A DNA stretch of 64,000 bases from Alkalibacillus aidingensis (GCF_014595945.1 NZ_JABXWU010000002.1:310001-374000); one strand, 5' to 3'. Counted from the first letter of the stretch, positions 26,628-35,442 are shown. Notes: generated by a model not told the origin, from the sequence alone. Numbers and translations: made by a program.

Positions 26628-27395
26628 TTAGCTAACATTTTCTCCAATATAAGCTTTAATAACTTCAGGATTTTCCTGCACTTCATTAGGCGTACCAAAA
26701 CCAATTTGCTTACCAAAATCCAAAACCGCAATATGGTCTGATAATCTCATAACAACCCCGAGGTCATGCTCAATAAGAACAACAGTGATGCCATTGTCTT
26801 TCATCTTTAAAATCAATTGAGCCATCCTTTCTTTTTCCACCTTATTCATCCCTGCCATTGGCTCATCTAGCAGGATCAACTCTGGACTCAAAGCAAGCGC
26901 ACGTCCAACTTCAACTCTTTTTTGTTGACCATAAGCTAACCTTTCAACTGGTGTGTGACGAATCTCCTGTAGATCTAGAAATTCAATCACTTGCTCGACA
27001 TGCTCTCGATTATCGACTTCTTCCTTCTCAGCCTTACCAAAATAAAAACCACCTGAAAATGGGCCGGACTTCATTAACGTATGCCTTCCCAACATCAGAT
27101 TATCCAAAACAGACATATGTTCAAAAAGGGCAATATTTTGAAAAGCACGTGCAATACCTAGATTCGTCCTTGAATACGCTTTCATCTTAGTGATTTCTTC
27201 ATCCTTATATTTAATAGACCCTTGCGATGGATGATATAATCCACTAATACAATTAAGCATACTCGTCTTCCCCGCCCCATTTGGGCCAATCAGAGAAAAT
27301 ATTTCCCCCTCTTCAATATGAAAACTAACATCGTTTAAGGCTTTGACACCACCAAATTGAAGAGATATACCTTCGATCTGAAGAATCTTGACCAC
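26628..27395 (-). CDS. branched-chain amino acid-type ABC transporter ATP-binding protein (LivG-like)
   Basis: The ATPase carries Walker A LIGPNGAGKTSMLN, the LivG-typical ARAFQNIALFEHMSVLDNL, the signature position LAYGQQKRVEVGRAL, Walker B LILLDEPMAGMN and VLIEHDLGVVM. The signature has YGQQ in place of SGGQ, as is usual in LivG. The frame is open to 27407, but that GTG overlaps the AGGAGG site; I choose GTG at 27395 (VKILQIEGISL), 11 nt after the site. First gene of the minus-strand cluster. Confidence 0.9.
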   Translation of the reverse strand: MVKILQIEGISLQFGGVKALNDVSFHIEEGEIFSLIGPNGAGKTSMLNCISGLYHPSQGSIKYKDEEITKMKAYSRTNLGIARAFQNIALFEHMSVLDNLMLGRHTLMKSGPFSGGFYFGKAEKEEVDNREHVEQVIEFLDLQEIRHTPVERLAYGQQKRVEVGRALALSPELILLDEPMAGMNKVEKERMAQLILKMKDNGITVVLIEHDLGVVMRLSDHIAVLDFGKQIGFGTPNEVQENPEVIKAYIGENVS

Positions 27396-27460
27396 TTTGA
27401 TATGCACCTCCTATTCTGTATGACACCAAGGTTACAAAAGATTATATAAGGATTCAAGTT

Positions 27461-27491
27461 AATTGTCAATGTATTTTGATAATTGACAATT
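27461..27491. promoter_or_regulatory. inverted repeat, candidate operator
   Basis: AATTGTCAAT at 27461-27470 and ATTGACAATT at 27482-27491 are perfect 10-bp inverted arms with an 11-bp spacer. They lie midway in the divergent region between the LivG-like operon and the acyl-CoA synthetase gene, where one repressor could control both. The flanks are very AT-rich, so some chance pairing is expected. Confidence 0.55.
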
Positions 27492-27634
27492 TTCTACATT
27501 ATTAAATAATTATCATTAATAAAATTAGTTGAATCTTTTGAAATTTTCATGTATATAAATAGTAATAGGCTTTGTTTTGTTGTAAACTATATTCAAAATA
27601 GTTTAATAATTATTACTTAATTGGAGGGGAAAGT

Positions 27635-29218
27635 ATGAAAATTGATCACTTAATAGCACCCAAAGAATATAACATCATGATGGAAGTAGAAGAACATGCA
27701 CAAAAACACCCTGAAAGAACTGCTTTAATCTACCGTGATGAAAACGGTAATCATGAAGAATTGACCTACGGAGAATTGGTCAGAAACGTCAACAAGATTG
27801 GAAACGCTTTCTTAGACAAAGGGTTAAAGAAAGGCGATAAAGTGTTAGTCATGATTCCTCGATCAACCGTCGTCTATGAAGTCTATCTAGCTGCTCTTAA
27901 AACGGGGATCATCATCATCCCAAGCTCCGAAATGCTTCGTACTAAAGATCTCCAATATCGCGTCAGCCACTCAGGTGCCGATGGGGTCGTTTGTTACTAT
28001 CCATTCACTGACCAATATAAGGACATTCAACAATATGCTGATTTAAAGAAATTCGTCATCGGCGACGATCAAGAAGATTGGATTAACCTAGACAAGCTAA
28101 AAGCAGAATCTTCCGATGAACTCAAGATGGCTGAAACAACAAAAGATGATATCGCCTTCCTACCTTACACATCAGGTACAACTAGTAATCCAAAAGGTGT
28201 CGTTCACTCCCACTCTTGGGGATATGCACATATAAGAACCGTAGCCGATAACTGGTTAGATATTGAAGAAGGAGATAAGGTTTGGGCAACTGCTGGGCCA
28301 GGTTGGCAGAAATGGATCTGGAGTCCTTTCCTATCTGTACTTGGTTCTGGAGCAACCGGATTCGTTTATAATGGTAAATTTGATCCGGAAACCTATTTAA
28401 ACTTATTACAAGAAGAAGATATTAACGTCCTCTGCTGCACTCCAACTGAATACCGTTTAATGGTAAAAGTCGATAACCTATCTAGTTACCAATTCCCTAA
28501 CCTAAAGAGTGCTGTTTCAGCTGGAGAGCCTCTTAACCGTGAAGTAATTGATACCTTTGATCGTACGTTCGGTATCACCGTTCGTGACGGTTATGGACAG
28601 ACTGAGAACACACTTTTATTAGGTATTATGAAAGATATGGAAGTCAAACCTGGGTCAATGGGTAAACCTACACCTGGAAACGATGTTCAAGTCGTTGATG
28701 AAGAAGGAAACCCAGCCGATGTCGATCAAGTCGGAGATATCGCCCTTCACCTCGATAGTCCAGCGCTTTTTAAAGAGTATTATAAAGATGATGAAAAAAC
28801 CAAAGCATCCAGACGTGGTGAATACTATATTACTGGGGATCGTGCTAGAAGAGATGAAGATGGATACTTCTGGTTTGAAGGTCGAAGTGACGACATCATC
28901 ATTAGTTCCGGATACACAATCGGACCCTTCGAAGTTGAAGACGCCCTTGTCAGACATTCAGCTGTCAAAGAATGTGCCGTTGTTGCTAGCCCTGACGAAG
29001 TTCGAGGTAATATTGTCAAAGCCTTTATTGTCTTAAAAGATGATATAGACATCAATACACCAGGCCTTGTGCAAGATTTACAAGACCATACAAAAGAACT
29101 TACCGCACCATATAAATACCCACGTGAAATCGAATTCATCGATGAACTCCCGAAAACAACCTCTGGTAAAATTCGCCGGGTTGAATTAAGACAAAGTGAG
29201 ATGAAGAAAAGAGTTTAA
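27635..29218 (+). CDS. acyl-CoA synthetase (medium-chain/benzoate-CoA ligase type)
   Basis: A 527-residue ANL-family ligase with a complete AMP-binding P-loop (LPYTSGTTSNPKGVVH), the A5 region DGYGQTEN, ITGDRARRDEDGYFWFEGRSDDII and the C-terminal catalytic Lys in PKTTSGKIRR. The overall pattern is that of medium-chain acyl-CoA synthetases. Ribosome binding site GGAGGGG, 6 nt before ATG. It is transcribed divergently from the HAAT transporter and its built-in ligase, so together they probably import and activate one organic acid. It is followed by a clear terminator. Confidence 0.92.
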   Translation: MKIDHLIAPKEYNIMMEVEEHAQKHPERTALIYRDENGNHEELTYGELVRNVNKIGNAFLDKGLKKGDKVLVMIPRSTVVYEVYLAALKTGIIIIPSSEMLRTKDLQYRVSHSGADGVVCYYPFTDQYKDIQQYADLKKFVIGDDQEDWINLDKLKAESSDELKMAETTKDDIAFLPYTSGTTSNPKGVVHSHSWGYAHIRTVADNWLDIEEGDKVWATAGPGWQKWIWSPFLSVLGSGATGFVYNGKFDPETYLNLLQEEDINVLCCTPTEYRLMVKVDNLSSYQFPNLKSAVSAGEPLNREVIDTFDRTFGITVRDGYGQTENTLLLGIMKDMEVKPGSMGKPTPGNDVQVVDEEGNPADVDQVGDIALHLDSPALFKEYYKDDEKTKASRRGEYYITGDRARRDEDGYFWFEGRSDDIIISSGYTIGPFEVEDALVRHSAVKECAVVASPDEVRGNIVKAFIVLKDDIDINTPGLVQDLQDHTKELTAPYKYPREIEFIDELPKTTSGKIRRVELRQSEMKKRV

Positions 29219-29231
29219 AATACTAACACGG

Positions 29232-29269
29232 AAAAGCTGATAGAGCCCATTAGTTCTATCAGCTTTTTA
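29232..29269 (+). terminator. intrinsic terminator
   Basis: AAAGCTGATAGA and TCTATCAGCTTT form a 12-bp stem around a 10-nt loop followed by TTTAT, 15 bp after the acyl-CoA synthetase stop codon. Confidence 0.85.
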
Positions 29270-29399
29270 TATGAATAAATGCTAGATTATTTTTATACTA
29301 CTTATTCACTCCTGGATGACCCACTACCCTTCAATTGCTGAAGTTATTAGAAATCTTTGCTACCATTTAAATATCCCAATAGAAAAAGGAGCATCGCAA

Positions 29400-29915
29400 A
29401 TGACAAACCAATTAAAGCTTCGCCCACTTGAAAAAGCTGACCTAGAATTCGTTTACCAACTACGAACAAACCCAGATGTGATGGATTATTGGTGTGAAGA
29501 ACCTTATACAACTATGGAGAAAATAAACAAATTCTATGAATCCGCACAAGATAGTCAATCACACCGACAGTTCATTCTTCACCATCCGAAATCAAATGAA
29601 AAGATCGGCTACCTTGGCCTATTTGATATCGATCAGCGACATCGACACGCTGAATTCGGAATTATGATCGACCCATCACACCAAGGAAAAGGCTATGCCA
29701 CCAACGCAACACGTTTGACCGTCGAGTATGGCTTCAACCAATTGAACCTACATAAAATATTCTTATACGTAGACAAAAACAACGAAAAAGCCACCCACAT
29801 TTACCAAAAAGTCGGCTTCCAAATCGAAGGAGAGATGAGACAGCATTACTTTGTCGATGGAAGCTATCATGATGCATTGTTTATGGGGTTATTGCTTGAG
29901 GAGTATGTGGGGTAA
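29400..29915 (+). CDS. speG: spermidine N1-acetyltransferase (SpeG-like GNAT)
   Basis: A GNAT acetyltransferase of 171 residues from ATG 29400 (AAGGAG 8 nt upstream; the longer frame lacks a site). It closely follows the SpeG pattern as I remember it: KLRPLEKADLEFVYQL, YWCEEPY, the acetyl-CoA loop HQGKGYATNATRLTVEYGF, KIFLYVDKNNEKATHIY and GFQIEGEMRQHYFVDGSY. SpeG acetylates spermidine and spermine, limiting polyamine toxicity, and is cytoplasmic. It is monocistronic here, ending before a strong hairpin. Confidence 0.85.
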   Translation: MTNQLKLRPLEKADLEFVYQLRTNPDVMDYWCEEPYTTMEKINKFYESAQDSQSHRQFILHHPKSNEKIGYLGLFDIDQRHRHAEFGIMIDPSHQGKGYATNATRLTVEYGFNQLNLHKIFLYVDKNNEKATHIYQKVGFQIEGEMRQHYFVDGSYHDALFMGLLLEEYVG

Positions 29916-30058
29916 GCATATGGAAAAGATTTGAACAAATCTCATTGACGATATAGGTATCAGAAATAAGAACATGTAAGGGAAAGGTATGATCAGTGAC
30001 TAATCGACCTGTCGTGTGAAACGAGAATAGAAAAACCGTCTTATGGACTATATCCAAA

Positions 30059-30105
30059 AAGGCCTCTATAAAGGGGGGTGACCCCCCAAAAGAGACCTCT
30101 TTTCA
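30059..30105 (+). terminator. terminator hairpin with GGGGGG/CCCCCC core
   Basis: AGGCCTCT and AGAGACCT flank a very strong GGGGGGTGACCCCCC hairpin, and CTTTTC follows on the plus strand. It is 145 bp downstream of speG. The remainder of 29916-30231 contains no gene that I can support. Confidence 0.65.
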
Positions 30106-30231
30106 TTATATACCCAGAAATAGGGAATGGTTACTTTAAAGACTTCTCACACAGAGTAAAAGTAAGTACAATTCCGATCCATTAATCCCCTTATGTTTAA
30201 TAATTAGAATATTAGTGTCTGTATTTAAATT

Positions 30232-30912
30232 CTAATTATCATCATCAAAATGCAAATCGTTTTCAAATTGATCCTCCATAAAGTTGGTTAGGTTATCTGA
30301 TTCCTCATAAAGCTGCTCTTGTAGCATTTGTTCATTTCGATCTCGTTCATGATTCATCATGGCTTCTTCTACTTGATCGATCATATCATATCGATCATTA
30401 CTTTTATATTCGTAGGAATCACGAAATATATCGTTTGAGTCATCAGTTAACAAATGATCATCATCCTGCGAAAAATAGTTAACTCCAACCCCAGTATTGG
30501 TTGAACGATTCATGTTAGCTAGATAAGTAGAACGATTTGCAAATCGTTTCTCGTATTCTTTTTCTTCCTCCACTTCTGCTTCCACAATGTGAGTCCACTC
30601 TATGATAATTTTATTTATGGCATAAAAACCTATAAATGTAATTATGATTTCTATCCACATTAAAGAAGAACTATAATTGGGACCTTCTATTATATTATTG
30701 ACTAATGCTTTAATGAAGGCCATCCCAAAATATCCTATTAGAATGTTTATAACGGTTGCAGCATACCTTCTTTGCAGAATCGTTCCAAGCCCTAAGAAGA
30801 TAGTATCAAAAAAGGCACCTTGTCCATAAGTGGGTTTTCTATTCGATTTAGGAATTATAAAAGGAAGAATAACTAGGGCGAGTGCCAAGGGCCACGCATA
30901 ATAAAATATCAT
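30232..30912 (-). CDS. hypothetical membrane protein
   Basis: A 226-residue protein with about four hydrophobic segments in the first 110 residues: YYAWPLALALVILPFII, a Gly/Leu-rich stretch near 35-45, INILIGYFGMAFIKALV, and a MWIEIIITFIGFYAINKIII segment. The second half is hydrophilic, very acidic and Asn/Asp-rich, and probably cytoplasmic. It lies 19 bp after the HTH-like gene and is probably co-transcribed. No family recognised. Confidence 0.65.
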   Translation of the reverse strand: MIFYYAWPLALALVILPFIIPKSNRKPTYGQGAFFDTIFLGLGTILQRRYAATVINILIGYFGMAFIKALVNNIIEGPNYSSSLMWIEIIITFIGFYAINKIIIEWTHIVEAEVEEEKEYEKRFANRSTYLANMNRSTNTGVGVNYFSQDDDHLLTDDSNDIFRDSYEYKSNDRYDMIDQVEEAMMNHERDRNEQMLQEQLYEESDNLTNFMEDQFENDLHFDDDN

Positions 30913-30931
30913 GAACGATCATCTCCATTTC

Positions 30932-31435
30932 TTATAGCTTAGGTAGAATAACAAATTTATTGCTTTTAGAATCATAGGAAATTTCATTTACTATTAAATC
31001 TTGGTACCCGTGTTTTTGTTCAGGTCCGTAAACACGTGTCATTCCTTGCTTTGTGACAAACCAAGTACCATCGGATTTTTTATGTTCATAGTTATAAAAT
31101 TTGTGCTTGTAGATAGCATTTCGTAACGTACTAGCCTCTTTGAAACCCCATTTTTCAGCTGCTTCGCTTAATGATAAGACATCATCAATAGTAATCAATG
31201 CTGTACTTTTTGGATGGATAGGACCAATAACTGTTAACATTTGTGATTTATACATAATCTTTTTTTCTGAACTGTCTTTTCCAGGAACAACATAATAAAT
31301 TCGATTATGTTCTCTAAGGTACGATTCAAGATCTTCAATTGTATTTATAGATGAAGATTTATCCTCTGTTCCACTATAAAACACAATCGGCCACTTCGCA
31401 TGGGTCCTCATTTCAACCTTGAACCATTTTTGCAT
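30932..31435 (-). CDS. small HTH-like protein
   Basis: A 167-residue soluble protein. The middle (VLSLSEAAEKWGFKEASTLRNAIY) looks like a MerR/excisionase-type helix-turn-helix, followed by a beta-wing with KKSDGTWFVTKQGMTRVYG. Similar domains occur in phage-derived and accessory proteins of Firmicutes. The N-terminal part is unfamiliar. Ribosome binding site GAGGAGG. It probably forms a two-gene unit with the membrane protein downstream. A regulatory role is inferred from the HTH alone. Confidence 0.6.
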   Translation of the reverse strand: MQKWFKVEMRTHAKWPIVFYSGTEDKSSSINTIEDLESYLREHNRIYYVVPGKDSSEKKIMYKSQMLTVIGPIHPKSTALITIDDVLSLSEAAEKWGFKEASTLRNAIYKHKFYNYEHKKSDGTWFVTKQGMTRVYGPEQKHGYQDLIVNEISYDSKSNKFVILPKL

Positions 31436-31548
31436 CTTCTGACCTCCTCTTTTTTAAAAAATAACCGATTCGATATTTTTAATAATATAATGAATGGGAT
31501 TAAAAGTCAACCCCCATAAAAACGTATTGATACACTTGGGGCTATTAT

Positions 31549-31582
31549 CAAAAAGCCCATCACCAATATGGTAATGGACTCT
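31549..31582 (-). terminator. terminator of the kinase operon
   Basis: On the minus strand TCCAT-ACC and GGT-ATGGG pair around ATATT, then CTTTTTG follows. It lies 43 bp past the stop codon of the PfkB-type kinase. Confidence 0.7.
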
Positions 31583-31624
31583 GTTTAAACTATACACTTG
31601 TAGACAAACTTGTTCACACTACTT

Positions 31625-32596
31625 CTACTCCCCACTCAAAAATCGCTCTAACTCATCACCTGTAGGAGAAGAGCGCGCTCCTTCTTTGGAAACGCTATAC
31701 GCAGCGACTGCGTTTGCTTGACTTAGGCTATCTTGTATATTTTCCCCTGAAAGTCTAGCTGCGATAAAGCCAGCATTGTAGGTGTCGCCTGCGCCAAGGG
31801 TATCTACGACTTGCACCGGGTAGGCGGCTGATTTGATGACGCTTGAACCTTGTATAGCAAATGAGCCTTCATCACCCATTCGCGCGATGATGGTTCGGTC
31901 ATTCGAAGCAAAAGTTTTCACACTGTCTAGCCAATTTTCTTGGGGGTCAAGATAGTAAAACTCATCTTCCCCTGACCCTAAGACGTAATCGCAATAGTTC
32001 ATCACTTCTATGATGGCTTGTTTGTAGTCCGGATCTAACTCACCATCCATGACTCTTAAGTTCAAGTCGAGTGATGTTGGAATGCCCTCGTGATGGGCGA
32101 TTCGGAAAATTTCAATGATCGAATGCCTTGAAGATGTATCATCCATCATCGATATTCCTGATGAGTGGACCCATGACGCATGACGGATGGCTTCAACGTT
32201 AACCTGGTCTAAGTCTAATTTTTGAAAACCAAGATCTTTCTTCGGCCAAACATAAGGGTATCGTTCACCAAATTCATCGATAAAGGCAAAAATCGAAAAA
32301 GTGTGCACTTGTGGATCAACAATCACTTGATCAATATTAACCCCTTCATTCTGAAATTCATCCATCACATATTTTCCATGGGCATCATCACCGATCGTTC
32401 CTAAAAACGATGTGTTAACTCCCAGCCTTTTAAGAGCGACTGCCGTATTTGCTGAGGTCCCTCCCCCAACGATTGTCGGTTCTTTAAAATCTGTTACCTT
32501 GCTGCTTTCATATTGAATTTTCGGGAGGTGGACGATGATATCCACACCTGCATCTCCAATGACGAGAACATTTGGCGATTGTGTTGTATTAGGCAT
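31625..32596 (-). CDS. PfkB-family carbohydrate/nucleoside kinase
   Basis: A ribokinase-fold kinase. The N-terminal GDAGVDIIVHLPK is followed by GGGTSANTAVALKRLGV (substrate loop), TFLGTIGDDAHG-type sequence, and the C-terminal catalytic signature DTLGAGDTYNAGFIAA with the general-base Asp. I choose ATG 32596, which overlaps the stop of the upstream TrpF-like gene by 8 bp and implies translational coupling; a TTG at 32614 would lengthen it by six residues. The substrate is unknown, but coupling to a TIM-barrel isomerase points to a phosphorylated sugar intermediate. Confidence 0.88.
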   Translation of the reverse strand: MPNTTQSPNVLVIGDAGVDIIVHLPKIQYESSKVTDFKEPTIVGGGTSANTAVALKRLGVNTSFLGTIGDDAHGKYVMDEFQNEGVNIDQVIVDPQVHTFSIFAFIDEFGERYPYVWPKKDLGFQKLDLDQVNVEAIRHASWVHSSGISMMDDTSSRHSIIEIFRIAHHEGIPTSLDLNLRVMDGELDPDYKQAIIEVMNYCDYVLGSGEDEFYYLDPQENWLDSVKTFASNDRTIIARMGDEGSFAIQGSSVIKSAAYPVQVVDTLGAGDTYNAGFIAARLSGENIQDSLSQANAVAAYSVSKEGARSSPTGDELERFLSGE

Positions 32597-33278
32597 TCCG
32601 TGCAGCCTCAACAAATGCTTTTACTTTGTCTGGATCTTTAATTCTCTTCTCGTCATGGATTTCATCATAGTTAGTTGATGTAAATGAATCGACCCCGTAC
32701 GGCTTAGAGATACGGATCGCTTCAGCAACATTTTCACTGGATAAACCACCCGCAATAATACAAGGAACGTCCGTTGAGTCGACAATGGCTCGATCGATAT
32801 TCCAATCATGGACTTTCCCAGTGGCACCGATGACATTCTCGGAAACTACCTTTGTATCGATTAGAAAATAATCAGAAACACGCTCATATTCTTTAACATA
32901 ATCCAGTGCCTTTTGATCCTCGAGAGGAACATCCTGATAGACAGGTATCGCCTGCATGATTTTTAACCCAGGCACCTTCTCTTTTAACGTCTTGATCTGA
33001 TCAGGTGTGATCCCCTCAATATCACCCGACAAATGCAAAACATCAGGAACAACGACACTAAAATTACGTAAAATTTCTTCTAAATCCTCAGAAATCGTTA
33101 GGCCAATTTTAAGAACGTCAGAAGGAACGACTTCAAAAATCTCCTTTGCCTCCTCACAAGTGACATGACCAGGATATTTCGGAACCTCTGCATAAGGAAC
33201 CCCGATGTGATCAGCACCTGCTTCAATCACCTTTTTCGCATCTTCTACTGACCTAATCTCATAAATCTGCACTTTCAT
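32589..33278 (-). CDS. TrpF-like TIM-barrel protein (phosphoribosylanthranilate isomerase superfamily)
   Basis: A 229-residue protein from ATG 33278 (GAGGGGG 8 nt upstream). It follows the beta/alpha-barrel layout of TrpF: KVQIYEIRSVEDAKKVIEAG at the start, VLHLSGD for strand 4 and PCIIAGGLSSENVAEAI for the phosphate-binding loop. Real TrpF proteins start with K-x-C-G at strand 1; here the Cys base is absent (VQIYEI). Tryptophan genes are not nearby, and the gene is coupled to a PfkB kinase. I infer a sugar-phosphate isomerase or lyase other than TrpF. Confidence 0.75.
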   Translation of the reverse strand: MKVQIYEIRSVEDAKKVIEAGADHIGVPYAEVPKYPGHVTCEEAKEIFEVVPSDVLKIGLTISEDLEEILRNFSVVVPDVLHLSGDIEGITPDQIKTLKEKVPGLKIMQAIPVYQDVPLEDQKALDYVKEYERVSDYFLIDTKVVSENVIGATGKVHDWNIDRAIVDSTDVPCIIAGGLSSENVAEAIRISKPYGVDSFTSTNYDEIHDEKRIKDPDKVKAFVEAARNA

Positions 33279-33298
33279 TGATAGACCCCCTCGATAAA

Positions 33299-33311
33299 TG
33301 TAAACGCTACA
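33299..33311. promoter_or_regulatory. LacI/cre-type operator candidate
   Basis: TGTAAACGCTACA, imperfectly palindromic around the central CG, resembles LacI/GalR-family operators and is one base shorter than a cre site. It lies 20 bp before the start codon of the TrpF-like gene. The catabolic character of the operon makes sugar control plausible. Confidence 0.4.
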
Positions 33312-33531
33312 AATTTTAATCATATCTCTATAAGGAAAATGGTAACCCTTTCACGACATTAAATCAACAATATTCGCTATTTTCTAACATATTGGAATGG
33401 GGTATAGGGGGGCGATGGCAGATGTGAAAAGAGAAAACTGTAAAGGTGAGTTCCGGAAATAGACTATACGGTTCTCGAGTATAAATCCCTCTCCCCTTGC
33501 CCATAATAGACTCCTAGACAAGGAGGATGTT

Positions 33532-34029
33532 ATGAGGTACGTGTTTATATCAATAATATGTATGGTTGTGATTTCTTTTTTCATCTTATCTATAAGTACG
33601 TCTGTGGAAATCGCCAAGTCAGACGATGAGACTTTTACATCAATCTATCATTGGGAGGACTCTGGTTCACCCACATTTATGTTTGATCAACATAGCTCGT
33701 TCTATGAATTCTACACGTTTAAAGATGATCCTGCTTTTGTAATGAGAAAGATCGGGCATTTTGTGGTTTATGGAATGATTGCCTGTACAATTTTTATAGT
33801 TCTTCCTTTAGAACAGTTATGGGTTAGGTGTTTATTGGCGTGGATTTCCGCTTCCATCATCGGTTTGGTTGATGAGACGCATCAGCATTTCCTGATTGGT
33901 CGTGATGGTCGGGTTTTGGATGTGTTGTTGAATATGAGTGGAGCGTTGTGTTTTGTGATGTTGATGGTTGTGGCGAGTGTGGTGTTAAATGTAGGGAGGG
34001 AGCTTCCGGTTAAGAAGGTCGGTGATTAG
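33532..34029 (+). CDS. VanZ-family membrane protein
   Basis: A 165-residue protein with about four TM helices. The diagnostic pattern is present: RKIGHFVVYGMIACTIF, then DETHQHFLIGRDGRVLDVLLN and a closing Gly-rich helix. VanZ proteins are associated with teicoplanin resistance and envelope physiology, but most chromosomal copies have no defined role. The start ATG follows AAGGAGG. It is separated from the next gene by a 1-kb intergenic region containing 52-bp repeats. Its 3' third is markedly G/T-rich on the coding strand. Confidence 0.85.
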   Translation: MRYVFISIICMVVISFFILSISTSVEIAKSDDETFTSIYHWEDSGSPTFMFDQHSSFYEFYTFKDDPAFVMRKIGHFVVYGMIACTIFIVLPLEQLWVRCLLAWISASIIGLVDETHQHFLIGRDGRVLDVLLNMSGALCFVMLMVVASVVLNVGRELPVKKVGD

Positions 34030-34063
34030 TCGGGGGTTACTTCATAGAGTGGAGCATCTAATT

Positions 34064-34870
34064 ATGCGTGAGAAGGGCTTGAGATCAGCTCTATCGGACA
34101 TTTCCCTCACTCAATCACCGCGTAATGGCCTTGAGATCAGTTCTATCGGACATTTCCCTCACTCAATCTCGACAGAATGGCCTTGAGACATGCTCTATCG
34201 GACATTTCCCTCACTCAATCTCGACAGAATGGCCTTGAGACATGCTCTATCGGACATTTCCCTCATTCAATCACCGCGTAATGGCCTTGAGATCAGCTCT
34301 ATCGGACATTTTCTTCACTAAATCACAGCAAAACGGCCTTGAGACCCACTCTATCGGACATTTCCCCCATCCAATCTCGGCGTAATGGCCTTGAGACATG
34401 CTCTATCGGACATTTTCCTCACTCAATCACCGCGTAATGGCCTTGAGACACGCTCTATCGGACATTTTCTTCACTAAATCACAGCAAAACGGCCTTGAGA
34501 CCCACTCTATCGGACATTTCCCTCACTCAATCTCGGCAGAATGGCCTTGAGACATGCTCTATCGGACATTTCCCTCACTCAATCTCGACGGAATGGCCTT
34601 GAGACACGCTCTATCGGACATTTCCCTCACTTAACCACCGCGGAATGGCCTTGAGACCCACTCTATCGGACATTTCCCTCACTCAATCACAGCAAAACGG
34701 CCTTGAGACCCACTCTATTGGACATTTCCCTCACTCAATCACAGCAAAACGGCCTTGAGACCCACTCTACCAGACATTTCCCCCCCTCAATCACAGCAAA
34801 ACGGCCTTGAGACCCACTCTCTCAGACATTTCCCCCACTCAATCACAGCAAAATGGTCTTAACAGCCACT
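34064..34870 (+). repeat. 52-bp tandem repeat array, family D (16 units in exact register)
   Basis: The anchor TGAG of GGCCTTGAGACCCACTCT recurs from 34080 to 34860; 780 bp is exactly 15 periods of 52 bp, so there is no net indel. A unit consists of that segment, ATCGGACATTTCCCTCACTC and AATCACAGCAAAAC or AATCACCGCGTAAT. Two spacer variants alternate irregularly, suggesting duplication of multi-unit blocks. Since 52 is not divisible by three it cannot encode a periodic protein. It lies between convergent genes. Confidence 0.93.
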
Positions 34871-34927
34871 CGCGAACCGAGAATTCTGAATCTCATCCGA
34901 TCTAGACACCCTTAGCAACCAACGTCA

Positions 34928-34959
34928 AAGAGGTGCAGCACTGTACCACTACACCTCTT
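34928..34959. terminator. hairpin, possible terminator
   Basis: AAGAGGTG and CACCTCTT are perfect 8-bp arms separated by 16 nt, 73 bp past the stop of the 108-residue minus-strand gene. No long T-tract follows on either strand. The region 34871-35031 contains no other recognisable feature. Confidence 0.4.
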
Positions 34960-35031
34960 AACGAATTTCCCAATCTTCAATCGTCATCAATAATCATTTG
35001 AACTTACGCAGCGAGAGGGCTAATCGCTTGC

Positions 35032-35358
35032 TTATTTTACCACTTCACATGGAAATAGGCTTGGATAGATTCCTATAAAATGAAAGTAAGTATTACTGGC
35101 ATTCTCCTTGCTTTTCATGTTCAAGTTTAAGAATAGTTCTCTAGCTACTAGTTGATACTGTAGTTGGGTGAATCCCATTTTATAGATGAGTTCACGGCAG
35201 ATGAGCTCTACTTCAAATGCGCATAGAACCTGACCTTCTTGGATTCGCTCTGCACACTCGAGTGAAAGCCATCGCACGTGTTTGGCTGGAAGTGGTGAAT
35301 CTAGATAGCTTTTGAGTATGTAGCCTATTGCTTCTTCTTTGTTTAATCGTATTTTCAT
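35032..35358 (-). CDS. hypothetical protein behind a leader-peptide/terminator region
   Basis: This 108-residue soluble protein is predicted to be mostly helical (LSLECAERIQEGQVLCAFEVE). It has no recognised domain and no signal peptide. Ribosome binding site GGGAGG, 8 nt before ATG. Its 5' side is exceptional: a well-formed promoter, a 22-codon reading frame and a strong terminator lie between the promoter and the gene, so expression may depend on terminator read-through. I do not recognise the family. Confidence 0.6.
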   Translation of the reverse strand: MKIRLNKEEAIGYILKSYLDSPLPAKHVRWLSLECAERIQEGQVLCAFEVELICRELIYKMGFTQLQYQLVARELFLNLNMKSKENASNTYFHFIGIYPSLFPCEVVK

Positions 35359-35401
35359 GTTTTTCCTCCCTTAATGTCTTAGCCCTCTTTAACTGCTTTA
35401 A

Positions 35402-35442
35402 AATAAAAAACCTGAAAAGAGAACGATTAATCCCTTTTCAGG
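35402..35442 (-). terminator. strong intrinsic terminator/attenuator upstream of the 108-aa gene
   Basis: On the minus strand CCTGAAAAG and CTTTTCAGG form a 9-bp perfect stem around a 14-nt loop, followed directly by TTTTTTATTT. It lies 44 bp before the start codon of the 35358 gene and overlaps the stop codon of a short upstream frame. It therefore either ends a small RNA or attenuates the gene. Confidence 0.75.

Noticed and set aside
26612-26731. 40-residue N-terminal extension of the internal acyl-CoA ligase
   Set aside because: It overlaps the LivG-like gene in another frame and has no ribosome binding site; GGGGGGAG precedes ATG 26611.
33384-33617. 77-residue minus-strand frame overlapping the VanZ gene
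   Set aside because: Antisense to a gene with clear family motifs and AAGGAGG; no site of its own.
34064-34870. CRISPR array
   Set aside because: Direct repeats with regular period, but the spacers are themselves repeated and related, the period is too short (52 bp with almost the whole unit conserved), and no cas genes are nearby.
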